A DNA stretch of 10,076 bases from Solirubrobacterales bacterium (GCA_017354065.1 JAFMRN010000059.1:1-10076); one strand, 5' to 3'; numbered from the stretch's first letter, positions 1 to 5,918 are shown. The notes: generated by a model not told the origin, from the sequence alone. Made by a program: numbers and translations.

Positions 1-81
1 GCTCCCACTGGCGGCCCTGGTGCTCCCGGTGGCGGCGCAGGTGCTCCCGCCGGGGGCGCTGGTGCTCCCCCCGGCGGCGGT
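1..81 (+). repeat. 21-bp tandem repeat encoding a Gly-Ala-Pro heptapeptide
   Basis: The motif GGTGCTCCC recurs at 19, 40 and 61, and GCTCCC at 1, giving an exact 21-bp period. Translated, the copies read (G)APTGGP, GAPGGGA, GAPAGGA and GAPPGGG. The array continues left of the window, so the copy number is unknown. It forms the flexible linker before the C-terminal domain of the glycosyltransferase. Confidence 0.75.
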
Positions 82-498
82 GGCTTTGGCGGCATGGGTG
101 AGACCAAGGCGCCGGCGGCGGTCGCAAACCTGCTGAAGAACAGCAAGAACTACCGCTGGGCTGCGATCACCGACGGGTCACAGAGTGCCGCCTCCCTGGA
201 GCTCGCCTCCAACGGCGCTCCTGTCGCGGCGATCGGCGGCTTTGACGGTGAGGGCGGCCAAATTACACTCGCCCAGTTCCAGCAGGATGTGAGTGCCGGT
301 GACATCCATTACTACATAGTCAGTAACCGCGGTGGTGGTCCGGGTGGCGCCGGCCGCGGCGGCTCACGCTCGCGTCGCTTTGGCGGGCGGATGAACTCCG
401 GCAGCGAGCAGAAGATAGAACAGTGGGTCAAGGCTCACTACAAGTCACAGACCGTTGGTGGTGAGACCGTCTACAACCTCAGCCAACGCAAGAGCTGA
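1..498 (+). CDS. C-terminal end of a GT39/ArnT-like membrane glycosyltransferase (5' end outside window)
   Basis: The frame is open from base 1, so the gene begins before the window; only the last 165 codons are present. The visible part begins with a Gly/Ala/Pro low-complexity linker and then a compact domain: a stretch around RWAAITDGSQSAASLELAS, then PVAAIGGFDG, then TLAQFQQDVSAGDIHYYIVS, a second Gly-rich run, and a closing segment IEQWVKAHYKSQTVGG..VYNLS. This order (IGGF, then LAQFQ..V..G.IHYYI, Gly-rich loop, I..WV......VGG..VYDL) matches what I know of the extracytoplasmic C-terminal domain of actinobacterial polytopic mannosyl/aminoarabinose-type transferases (PMT/GT39, YkcB-like). 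These use polyprenyl-phosphate sugars and modify envelope glycans or proteins. No membrane helix is in the visible part. It ends convergently with the HAD gene, overlapping it by 20 bp. Confidence 0.7.
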   Translation, partial: APTGGPGAPGGGAGAPAGGAGAPPGGGGFGGMGETKAPAAVANLLKNSKNYRWAAITDGSQSAASLELASNGAPVAAIGGFDGEGGQITLAQFQQDVSAGDIHYYIVSNRGGGPGGAGRGGSRSRRFGGRMNSGSEQKIEQWVKAHYKSQTVGGETVYNLSQRKS

Positions 499-1081
499 GC
501 TCGCGCATTGCCTGCTCGTTGTCAATGGAACGGAGCCCGTGCATCCCGACCGCACGGGCTCCGTCGACGTTCGCTTGAACGTCATCGACAAGGACGGCTT
601 TCTCCGGGCTGACGCCGAGCCTGTCACACGCTGTACGGTAGATCCGCGGGTCCGGCTTCAGGCAGCCCTCCTCATGTGAGTAGACGATCACGTCGAAGCG
701 CTCGGAGAACCGATGAGCCGCTTCCTCACGCTCCCGCGCTCCGACGAAGCTGTTGCTCAACGCCGCCGTTTTGAAGCGCGGGCGCAGTGACTCGAGGTAC
801 TGGGCCAGGTCTTGGTTCAGGGTGCCCACGTACTCCGCCCAGACATCGGCCGTCAAAGCGTGTATTTGCTCAGCGTCGAGGTTGAGGGCTTGAGCCGTAC
901 GCCGCTCGATCTCATCGAGGGTCGATCGGCCCACTTCGCCGGCCGCCCAGATGCCACTGAGACGGCGGCCTAACTCTGTGGTGTCGATACTGAGCTGGCG
1001 TGCCCAGCGTTGCTGCCAGCCGGTAGCCGGGTTGACCTCAAGGACGCCACCGATGTCGAAGATGACTGCCTTGAGTGCCAC
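479..1081 (-). CDS. HAD-superfamily hydrolase (subfamily IA type)
   Basis: 200 aa, the usual size of a small HAD phosphatase or dehalogenase-like enzyme. All four HAD motifs are visible: motif I FDIGGVLE with nucleophile D9 (the usual second Asp is Gly11, common in the FDxGGVL group), motif II ALSNS around S109, motif III CLKPDP with K142, and motif IV VLVDD with D166/D167. A helical cap region lies between motifs I and II (about residues 20-100). Substrate cannot be told; phosphate-monoester hydrolysis in the cytoplasm is the family default. The start is GTG at 1081. It lies four bases after the TGA (1086-1088) of the upstream lipoprotein frame, so the two are probably translated together. 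The 3' end overlaps the convergent glycosyltransferase gene by 20 bp. Confidence 0.85.
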   Translation of the reverse strand: MALKAVIFDIGGVLEVNPATGWQQRWARQLSIDTTELGRRLSGIWAAGEVGRSTLDEIERRTAQALNLDAEQIHALTADVWAEYVGTLNQDLAQYLESLRPRFKTAALSNSFVGAREREEAAHRFSERFDVIVYSHEEGCLKPDPRIYRTACDRLGVSPEKAVLVDDVQANVDGARAVGMHGLRSIDNEQAMRELSSCVG

Positions 1082-1085
1082 AGGC

Positions 1086-1503
1086 TCATTTCCAGTGCCA
1101 GCCGGCGTCGATCTTGCTGATCACTGACCCAAGCGCCCGTCCCTGGCCGTTTGGCGCCCAGCCCTGGATCACGTAATAGTCGCGTCGGGTTGGTCCTCTT
1201 CTGAAGCACGAGCATCTGCCCGGCCCAGAGGTCGAGGGTCACTGGCGGGGCTTGAGCCCTGAAGACCAGGACCGCCAACCCGGCACGCGACATGACCTGA
1301 AGGAGCGGGTCACCCGCCCTCCTCCGTGCGCCGATCGCGTTATGGAATCCTGCAGGCAGGACAGTGGTGAACGAGCCATCGGAACTCTTCACCAGTGGCC
1401 CCGGACCGGACTCCGTGCCGCTGCCGCATCCTGTGATCAACAGGGTAACTCCAGCCATCCATGCCACACCCCTGAACCGCACAAGCACACAGGTTGCCAG
1501 CAC
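1086..1503 (-). pseudogene. Lipoprotein gene interrupted by a frameshift
   Basis: The N-terminus has a lipoprotein signal: Arg-containing n-region (VRFRG), hydrophobic stretch VAWMAGVTLL and lipobox L-I-T-G-C followed by G-S-G. The mature part reads SSDGSFTTVLPAGFHNA..., a secreted-protein style common in actinobacteria. Around 1175-1215 the reading frame changes: up to LVLQKRTNPT the first frame is coding-like, after which it becomes rich in rare codons. The adjacent frame then reads RDYYVIQGWAPNGQG and on to IDAGWHWK, ending at TGA 1086-1088, with third positions almost all G or C. That TGA lies four bases before the HAD start codon, as expected in an operon. If unbroken the product would be about 139 aa. 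The start may be GTG 1503 or a GTG a few codons later. The function is unknown. A sequencing error is as likely as real decay. Confidence 0.6.
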
Positions 1504-1545
1504 AGGAGAGGGGTCGCAACTGCTCCCAGGCGTCGAGGATGTCGC

Positions 1546-1560
1546 GACTACAATGTAGTC
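1546..1560 (+). promoter_or_regulatory. Palindromic operator and likely leaderless promoter of the toxin-antitoxin pair
   Basis: GACTACA-A-TGTAGTC is a perfect 7-bp inverted repeat touching the antitoxin ATG. It contains TACAAT (1549-1554), a good -10 hexamer. Transcription starting about seven bases downstream would begin at the A of the ATG (1561). No Shine-Dalgarno sequence lies at a usable distance, so a leaderless mRNA is inferred. I see no clear -35. The palindrome suits a dimeric ribbon-helix-helix repressor, so autoregulation is likely. On the other strand the same palindrome holds TACATT, which could serve the lipoprotein gene. Confidence 0.55.
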
Positions 1561-1980
1561 ATGGCGAAGTCCTCACCCGTCAGCGTGCGCATCTCTCCTG
1601 AGCTGGAGGCCCTGGTGGACCGAGAGGCACGCCGAACGGGTCGCAGTCGGAGCGCCCTTTTCGAAGCACTTGCCGATGAGGCGTTGCGGATGCGCCTATT
1701 CCCTGGAATCGCGTTCCGCGGGACCGACTGGGAGCGGCGCGCATGGGTGATCGGAACCGCCCTCGACGTTTGGCAGATCATCGACGCCTACCAGGACATC
1801 GCCTCGGTCGAGACAATGGCCACGGGCGAAGCACTCAACAAGCGCCACATCCGACTGGCGCTCGGCTACTACGAGCGCTTCCCGGAGGAAATCGACGCCG
1901 CAATCGCCGAGAACCGTCGCACGCTTGAGCAGCTTCGCGAGGAGCATCCGTTCATCGCGTCCGGCGATGCCACCGCGTAA
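1561..1980 (+). CDS. Ribbon-helix-helix antitoxin with DUF433-like C-terminal part
   Basis: 139 aa. Residues 6-45 form a CopG/Arc-type ribbon-helix-helix: strand PVSVRIS, helix PELEALVDREARRTG, then RSRSALFEALADEALR. Residues about 48-120 (FPGIAFRGTDWERRAWVIGT, then ALDVWQIIDAYQ, ALNKRHIRLALGYYERFPEEI) follow the pattern of DUF433/VapB45-like antitoxins, where a short winged-helix-like domain ends in a tract like LALAYY..P.EID. The C-terminal tail AENRRTLEQLREEHPF probably covers the toxin. The gene is followed after 5 bp by a PIN-like toxin, supporting an antitoxin role: neutralising the toxin and repressing its own promoter. The start is the ATG next to the operator palindrome; an upstream in-frame extension lacks coding character. 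Confidence 0.8.
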   Translation: MAKSSPVSVRISPELEALVDREARRTGRSRSALFEALADEALRMRLFPGIAFRGTDWERRAWVIGTALDVWQIIDAYQDIASVETMATGEALNKRHIRLALGYYERFPEEIDAAIAENRRTLEQLREEHPFIASGDATA

Positions 1981-1985
1981 CCGCG

Positions 1986-2351
1986 GTGCGGCTGTTCCTT
2001 GACGCGCATATCTCGGGCCCGCGGATCGCGCGGGCGCTACGGGAGCGCGGCCATGATGTTCGCGCGGCGGACGAGGAACGGGGGCTCGATGGCCTACAGG
2101 ACGAGGAACTCCTCCAGCTCGCAACTGAAGAGCAGCGAACGATGATCACCTTCGACGTCAAGGACTTCACCGTGATCGCGCGCCGATGGGCCGAGGCCGA
2201 CCGCGCGCACGCCGGTCTTGGGATCGTCGTCGGCATCGACCATGGCGAGTTCGGCGCGATCCTGGACTCAGTGTCCCGGGCGATCGACACGCGGCAGGAG
2301 TGGGCCAACCTGACGCTATTCATTACCCGCGCGCCTACGAGCACGCCGTAG
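1986..2351 (+). CDS. DUF5615 PIN-like toxin (VapC45-type ribonuclease)
   Basis: 121 aa with a GTG start 5 bp behind the antitoxin stop. The N-terminus MRLFLDAHISGPRIARALRE and RGHDV are the family signature of DUF5615/Mut7-C-like PIN proteins. Likely metal-binding acidic residues are D6, D39/E40 (LQDEELL) and D57/D60 (TFDVKDF). These proteins are predicted single-strand RNA nucleases held inactive by the partner antitoxin. The family usually runs 110-125 aa, so this one is complete. The adjacent RHH/DUF433 gene makes the toxin-antitoxin reading strong; the RNA target is unknown. It converges with marR, about 100 bp away, with no obvious strong terminator between. Confidence 0.82.
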   Translation: MRLFLDAHISGPRIARALRERGHDVRAADEERGLDGLQDEELLQLATEEQRTMITFDVKDFTVIARRWAEADRAHAGLGIVVGIDHGEFGAILDSVSRAIDTRQEWANLTLFITRAPTSTP

Positions 2352-2451
2352 CGGCATCCGGCAAGTCGGTGGAGAACGAGGCTGCCGCAACGTTCAGACG
2401 GATATCCCGGAACCGGGGCTTGTGGCTCCGAGCCTGGATCAGCGAACGGGC

Positions 2452-2985
2452 CTAACCGACATCAGTCCGATCGTGCCGAGAGGCTTCCCCAAACACCGAC
2501 TCGTATCGGTTCAGCAGGACACGCAGCGCGTTGTTGAGTTCATCCTGCTGTTCCGGTTCGAGCACACCAAAGAGTTCTTGCTCGGCGCGCGTTCGCGCGG
2601 CGGTGGCCTCGCGCCACCGCTTCCGCCCTTGGCTGGTGACTGCCACGGGCCGCGAGCGCCCATCCGCGTGCGTGACCGCCTGCACCAGTCCGGCACGGGT
2701 AAGCCGCTCCAGCCGCACGCTGACCGTGCCGGAGGTGAGGCCCAAGGCCTCTGCTAGCTCCTTCGGTGTGCAGCGACCGCCGGCGCGAACGATCACCGAC
2801 AGCGCCTCCCAGTCGCCCAGGCTCATCTCCTGGTCCTCCGCAACCTGTTCGAGGCTGCGCGCGAACAAGCGGGCAAGGCGACCGATCCGCTGCCGAGCAG
2901 CCTCGACACGCGGGTCCGCCCCCTCCATTTGGGCCAGCCACGTCGATAGTTCGCGCTCTACGGAATCCGAGGTCGGTTCATCCAT
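2452..2985 (-). CDS. MarR-family transcriptional regulator
   Basis: 177 aa. After about 30 acidic N-terminal residues comes the MarR fold: dimerisation helix RQRIGRLARLFARSLEQV, winged helix-turn-helix at about 72-100 (CTPKELAEALGLTSGTVSVR, then LERLTRAGLV), wing HADGRSRPVAVTSQG, and C-terminal dimerisation helices to the end. It probably represses itself and the divergent dehydrogenase gene 63 bp away. Two identical-core palindromes in that gap fit the binding mode of MarR dimers. There is no Cys near the N-terminus of the type OhrR uses for redox sensing, so a small-molecule ligand is more likely. The ATG at 2985 has only a weak AGAGAG directly before it. Confidence 0.88.
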   Translation of the reverse strand: MDEPTSDSVERELSTWLAQMEGADPRVEAARQRIGRLARLFARSLEQVAEDQEMSLGDWEALSVIVRAGGRCTPKELAEALGLTSGTVSVRLERLTRAGLVQAVTHADGRSRPVAVTSQGRKRWREATAARTRAEQELFGVLEPEQQDELNNALRVLLNRYESVFGEASRHDRTDVG

Positions 2986-2989
2986 CTCT

Positions 2990-3002
2990 CTTGAGTATCA
3001 AG
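2990..3002. promoter_or_regulatory. MarR-type operator, proximal to marR
   Basis: CTTGA-GTA-TCAAG is a perfect 5-bp inverted repeat with a 3-bp spacer, five bases upstream of the marR start codon. It has the same core as the second palindrome at 3011-3029. Binding here would block marR transcription. Confidence 0.6.
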
Positions 3003-3010
3003 GTAAGTGA

Positions 3011-3029
3011 TATCTTGAAGCTCAAGATA
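3011..3029. promoter_or_regulatory. MarR-type operator, proximal to the dehydrogenase
   Basis: TATCTTGA-AGC-TCAAGATA is a perfect 8-bp inverted repeat with a 3-bp spacer, in the 63-bp gap between the divergent genes. Its core repeats the marR-proximal site, and the two centres lie 24 bp apart, just over two helical turns. The ATCT..AGAT outer half resembles sites described for MarR proteins such as MhqR. Confidence 0.7.
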
Positions 3030-3048
3030 CATCGCGGAAGGGTGGAGA

Positions 3049-3873
3049 ATGACGGTAGATACGAAGGTCTGGCTGATCACCGGTGCGAACTCTGGCTTTG
3101 GACACGCGATCGCTGAGGCCGCCAGCCAGCAGGGCGACCGGGTGGTCGCAACAGCACGTAACCCATCCGGTCTCGATGACGCCCTGGTCCTTGACGTCCA
3201 CCAGCCGGAGTCAGTTGAACGGGCCGTACAAGCGACGATCGCACGTCACGGCCGGATCGATGTGCTCGTCAATAACGCCGGGCATGGCCTGATCGGAGCA
3301 GTCGAGGAGTTGGTCGATGAAGACCTGCGCCTAGTGTTGGAAACCAACGTATTCGGTGTGCTGCGCATGACCCGAGCGGTGTTGCCCCACATGCGCCGCC
3401 AACAATCCGGACACATCGTGCAGATGTCGTCGGTCGGCGGCATGGTCGCCAACCCTGGACACGCCGCGTATGCCACATCGAAGTTCGCTCTGGAAGGTCT
3501 CTCCGAAGCGCTCGCGGCCGAGGTTGAGCCGTGGGGCATCGGCGTAACGATCGTCGAACCAGGGCCGTTTCGCACAGACTTCGCCGGGCGCTCCATACAC
3601 CGCGCTGCGCAGCTCGACGCTTACCGTGATACCCCGGCCGGGCGGCTTCGCGACCGGTTCGCCAACCAGGACGGACAGCAGCCGAACGATCCGGCACTGG
3701 CGGCCAAAGCGATCCTTGAAGCGGTCAACACTCCGGGCTCTCCACTCCGGCTGCCGCTTGGCCCCGAGGCCATCGGACGTATCCGCGCCAAGCTCACCGA
3801 TCAGCTCGATCAGCTTGAGCGACTGCCACGGAGCGCACACGAGACCGCTTTCAGCGATGAAGCCACTGGCTGA
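3049..3873 (+). CDS. Short-chain dehydrogenase/reductase (classical SDR)
   Basis: 274 aa, a normal length for a classical SDR. Rossmann nucleotide-binding motif TGANSGFG at 11-18, NNAG at 75-78, N100, catalytic Ser128 (QMSSVGG), Tyr141 and Lys145 (YATSK), and the PGPFRTDF segment after it. Arg37 at the end of the second strand (VVATARNP) suggests preference for NADP(H). It catalyses reversible alcohol/carbonyl oxidoreduction in the cytoplasm; the substrate is not visible. GGAAGG about 7 bases before the ATG is a good ribosome site. The divergent MarR gene and shared operators suggest induction by the compound, perhaps a reactive carbonyl or aromatic, that MarR senses; that is inference. Confidence 0.9.
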   Translation: MTVDTKVWLITGANSGFGHAIAEAASQQGDRVVATARNPSGLDDALVLDVHQPESVERAVQATIARHGRIDVLVNNAGHGLIGAVEELVDEDLRLVLETNVFGVLRMTRAVLPHMRRQQSGHIVQMSSVGGMVANPGHAAYATSKFALEGLSEALAAEVEPWGIGVTIVEPGPFRTDFAGRSIHRAAQLDAYRDTPAGRLRDRFANQDGQQPNDPALAAKAILEAVNTPGSPLRLPLGPEAIGRIRAKLTDQLDQLERLPRSAHETAFSDEATG

Positions 3874-3899
3874 GAGCCGAGTCCCGGCGGCGCTCAATC

Positions 3900-3926
3900 G
3901 CGGAGGGCCCTCAAAGGGCCCTCCGC
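3900..3926. terminator. Bidirectional hairpin between convergent SDR and cold-shock genes
   Basis: A perfect 12-bp GC-rich stem (GCGGAGGGCCCT / AGGGCCCTCCGC) with a CAA loop lies 26 bp after the SDR stop and 9 bp after the cold-shock gene's stop on the other strand. It has no T tract on either side, as is common in high-GC actinobacteria. Its position serves both convergent genes. Confidence 0.75.
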
Positions 3927-3935
3927 AGCCGATTA

Positions 3936-4139
3936 CTAGAGCTGGGCTACGTTCGCGGCAGCCGGACCCTTGGGTCCCTGCTCAGCGTCGAAGTTCACCT
4001 TCGCGCCCTCAGGCAGGGACTTGAAGCCGTGGCCCTGGATCGACTTGTGATGGACAAAGAGGTCCTTGCCGGCATCATCGGGCGTGATGAAGCCGTAGCC
4101 CTTTTCATCGCTGAACCATTTGACGGTTCCTGTTGCCAT
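3936..4139 (-). CDS. cspA: Cold-shock protein, CspA family
   Basis: 67 aa, the standard single cold-shock-domain length. It begins ATGTVKWFSDEKGYGFI with RNP1 (KGYGFI) and RNP2 (DLFVHH), followed by EGAKVNFDAEQGPKGPAAANV. It is a single-stranded RNA/DNA-binding chaperone of the cytoplasm. The open frame runs on upstream to 4445, but the ATG at 4139 is right: it gives the family N-terminus and has a strong GGAGGGG ribosome site 7 bases before. Which csp paralogue this is cannot be told from one copy. A leader of up to about 120 nt (4140-4263) separates it from the hydrolase gene upstream, room for its own promoter. Confidence 0.95.
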   Translation of the reverse strand: MATGTVKWFSDEKGYGFITPDDAGKDLFVHHKSIQGHGFKSLPEGAKVNFDAEQGPKGPAAANVAQL

Positions 4140-4146
4140 GTTGATT

Positions 4147-4157
4147 CCCCTCCGGGG
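4147..4157 (-). promoter_or_regulatory. Ribosome-binding site of the cold-shock gene inside a small hairpin
   Basis: On the minus strand CCCC-GGA-GGGG forms a 4-bp all-GC stem with a 3-base loop. The loop and 3' arm are the GGAGGGG Shine-Dalgarno (complement of 4147-4153), 7 bases from the ATG. The stem could modulate ribosome access, but it is short. Confidence 0.4.
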
Positions 4158-4263
4158 TATGTGTACTGCGAGACGCGGAGGGTGCTGAGCAACAACTGCG
4201 GAAACGCTGGACACGCTGTTAGCTGAGCGGATGCTCAACCGGCTTTGAGTGTAGAGCACCGCG

Positions 4264-5127
4264 TCAGATCCGCTTGAGCAGGTCTTCGACAACCCGGTCG
4301 GGAATCTCAAGATGGGGCGCGTGACCGACCCCCTGGTATTCGACCAGATCAGGGTCTGACTGACGACCACGGATCGCGTCCGCCACGACAGCACCGGACA
4401 CCGGGTCCGCCATGCCCCATAGAAAGGACAGCGGCGTATCCGCATTGAGCGCGGCCGTCAATTCGTCACTGCGAGCCGCGCGCTCCGGGATGTACCGCAA
4501 CACGCGGCGCTGGGCATCACCTTCAGGGTCGCCATGCTGGAGCGCGAGCCAATGCTCGTGGCTGGTGGCGGGATCGAGTGGATACTCCGGCCCGAAAACC
4601 CGTGCCCAGGAGCGATGGAATACGGGCTCACTCATCAGTCGCCACACCAGCTGACTGACACCGGGCACCAGCAGCGCTCGCTGGATCGGCTCGGGCCGGT
4701 AGAGCTCTGGATACACGCTGGCGTTGAGCAGAACCGCGCGTGTGATCTCCGGTCGCGCGTGATGCGTTAGCAGTAGCTGCGCGACGATCGCCCCGTAGTC
4801 GTACGCGACGACCGCAGTGCGATTAACGTTCAGCTGCCGCCAGACGGCCAACACAAGTTCCACCTGCTCATCTAGCCGGTAGCAGTGACGCCGGGGCTTA
4901 TCGGTGTTGCCGAAACCGAGGAGGTCGACGGCTATCACCCGGCGCTCTGCAACCAATGCCTCCCAGATCCCGGCCCACTCCAGTGAGGAGCCGGGAAAGC
5001 CATGCAACAACGTGACCGTTGGACCGGTGCCCTCGTCGCGGATGAATACCGTCCGCTGAACGCCGTTGACATCAACGGAGTGGGTTGCACCCGCATCCCA
5101 CCATTCCTTGGCGGTCACGATCGTCAT
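4264..5127 (-). CDS. Alpha/beta hydrolase with Asp nucleophile (epoxide hydrolase / haloalkane dehalogenase-like)
   Basis: 287 aa. Oxyanion motif HGFPG at 42-46, then DLLGFGNTDKP, nucleophile elbow AYDYG with D110 in place of the usual Ser, a helical cap at about 135-225, acid D241 (WGMADP) and catalytic His269 (GVGHAPHLE). An Asp nucleophile with D/H partners is the hallmark of epoxide hydrolases and haloalkane or fluoroacetate dehalogenases, which form a covalent ester intermediate. No signal peptide, so cytoplasmic. The elbow reads AYDYG rather than the common H-D-W/x-G, so the exact reaction is open. It lies 12 bp behind a small unknown gene, probably the last gene of a three-gene run. 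Confidence 0.88.
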   Translation of the reverse strand: MTIVTAKEWWDAGATHSVDVNGVQRTVFIRDEGTGPTVTLLHGFPGSSLEWAGIWEALVAERRVIAVDLLGFGNTDKPRRHCYRLDEQVELVLAVWRQLNVNRTAVVAYDYGAIVAQLLLTHHARPEITRAVLLNASVYPELYRPEPIQRALLVPGVSQLVWRLMSEPVFHRSWARVFGPEYPLDPATSHEHWLALQHGDPEGDAQRRVLRYIPERAARSDELTAALNADTPLSFLWGMADPVSGAVVADAIRGRQSDPDLVEYQGVGHAPHLEIPDRVVEDLLKRI

Positions 5128-5139
5128 TTGGGGAGTGCC

Positions 5140-5550
5140 TTAGCGGCGTGGGCTGGCAGGGGCATCAGCGCTACTAATCTGCCAACGAACGCCGGGCCCG
5201 AACTCCAGGACGACGCCCGCAGGGCTGATCAACTCCCAGTAGGGCGGATCGTCCGTCGCTCCAGCCTGACCCGGCTTGATCAGGAGTGACGAGCCATCGG
5301 AAAGTGCACATTGAAGCCCGCCGGTGCGCTCGTCAATCTGAGCGTCCTCGACGGCGCTCCCCTGGAGCTGTTGCGGATCAGCGGGCGACCAGTTGGCGTC
5401 TTGGGTCGCCAGACGCCACAAGCCGCCATCAGCATCGCGGACTTCGACGTGAAGAACGTCCGGATAAGCGGTGCGCGCCAGGGTGATCGTGCCTCGCAGC
5501 GAGCGCAACACTGTCGCGGGTGACGCATCCAAGGCTACGACGCTTGCCAT
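5140..5550 (-). CDS. Unrecognised small protein, beta-rich
   Basis: 136 aa from the ATG at 5550 (MASVVALD). An ATG four codons further upstream (5562) is possible but has no ribosome site, whereas GGAAG stands 5 bases before 5550. The sequence alternates short hydrophobic strands with turns (LHVEVRDADGGLWRLATQDA, then LQCALSDGSSLLIKPG, DDPPYWELISPAGVVLEFGPG), suggesting a compact beta domain. No signal peptide or membrane helix. I do not recognise the family. The start overlaps the end of the upstream small gene by 16 bp and the stop is 12 bp before the hydrolase, so the three are probably co-transcribed. Confidence 0.65.
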   Translation of the reverse strand: MASVVALDASPATVLRSLRGTITLARTAYPDVLHVEVRDADGGLWRLATQDANWSPADPQQLQGSAVEDAQIDERTGGLQCALSDGSSLLIKPGQAGATDDPPYWELISPAGVVLEFGPGVRWQISSADAPASPRR

Positions 5551-5753
5551 GAGGACTTCCATTCTCGCAGCCAGGAGACCAGTTCCGCATAGCTCATGTC
5601 CTTCCCGCGCGCGTCCGAGGCTTTCTCGGTGTGTAGCGCCGCGCTGGCTTCATAACGCTCCGTGGCTGTCAGGCCCGCTTCCCTGCAAGCCTGCCGAAAC
5701 TGCTTGATGTCCGCCTTGCGGGACACGTCGCCGGGGAGTCTACGTCGCCGCAT
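5535..5753 (-). CDS. Unrecognised 72-aa protein
   Basis: Starts at ATG 5753 with a basic stretch (MRRRRLPGDVSRKADI), then helical segments IKQFRQACREAGLTATERYE and MSYAELVSWLREWKSS. Codon third positions are moderately GC-rich and aromatic residues are well placed, so it looks real although no clear ribosome site precedes it. Small, charged and all-helical; the function is not known. It would have been the first gene downstream of the tRNA-Asp that now survives only as a fragment 37 bp upstream. Its original promoter region may therefore have been changed by the integration. Confidence 0.55.
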   Translation of the reverse strand: MRRRRLPGDVSRKADIKQFRQACREAGLTATERYEASAALHTEKASDARGKDMSYAELVSWLREWKSSWQAS

Positions 5754-5789
5754 GATCGCTAGCCGGCAGCCTCGCGGCCCGTCTAGAAA

Positions 5790-5836
5790 CGGGAGCGACG
5801 GGACTCGAACCCGCGACCTCCGGCGTGACAGGCCGT
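5790..5836 (-). other. 3' fragment of tRNA-Asp(GTC): probable attachment site of the integrative element
   Basis: On the minus strand, from anticodon arm to acceptor: partial 5' anticodon stem ACGGC (5836-5832, first pair broken), loop CTGTCAC with anticodon GTC (5829-5827), stem GCCGG, variable loop AGGTC, T arm GCGGG-TTCGAGT-CCCGT (5814-5798), acceptor strand CGCTCCC and discriminator G (5790), as in tRNA-Asp. Bases 5' of the anticodon stem do not form a D arm or an acceptor 5' strand, so it is not a functional tRNA. The identity break at about 5835 marks the likely crossover core boundary. The 3' side faces left (resident DNA) and the broken side faces the integrase, so the element lies to the right. 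Confidence 0.8.
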
Positions 5837-5857
5837 CTGCGCGAGGTCAAAATCCCG

Positions 5858-5883
5858 TAGATACAGGGAATTCCCTTTATCTA
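5858..5883. repeat. 26-bp near-perfect palindrome beside the attachment site
   Basis: Outer arms TAGATA (5858-5863) and TATCTA (5878-5883) flank the perfect 12-bp core AGGGAATTCCCT (5865-5876); only the pair 5864/5877 (C and T) mismatches. It is markedly AT-richer than the surroundings and lies between the tRNA fragment and the integrase. Candidate roles are integrase or excisionase arm binding, a repressor operator for the integrase promoter, or a terminator. Confidence 0.75.
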
Positions 5884-5895
5884 TAGGCCCCTTTT

Positions 5896-5909
5896 TGAGA
5901 CTTGTCTCA
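5896..5909. repeat. 14-bp inverted repeat upstream of the integrase
   Basis: TGAGAC-TT-GTCTCA, perfect 6-bp arms with a 2-bp spacer. It stands 66 bp before the integrase ATG, where an operator or recombination arm site would be expected. Confidence 0.55.
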
Positions 5910-5918
5910 GATAGGTTT

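Noticed and set aside
970..1085. Continuation of the lipoprotein frame into the HAD gene
   Set aside because: Third-position composition collapses after about 1200 in this frame, and the neighbouring frame ends naturally before the HAD start.
1252..1560. In-frame upstream extension of the antitoxin gene
   Set aside because: It runs opposite to the lipoprotein coding region and has no coding character; the ATG at 1561 gives the correct ribbon-helix-helix N-terminus and sits at the promoter palindrome.
2352..2451. Gap between convergent toxin and marR genes
   Set aside because: Only a weak CCCGG-AA-CCGGG stem with too tight a loop; nothing I would call a terminator or gene.
4140..4445. N-terminal extension of the cold-shock protein
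   Set aside because: Overlaps the hydrolase gene in another frame; the 67-aa product from ATG 4139 has the family start and a strong ribosome site.
5790..5870. A complete functional tRNA-Asp gene
   Set aside because: No D arm and no GGGAGCG 5' acceptor strand upstream of the anticodon stem; the outermost anticodon-stem pair is broken.
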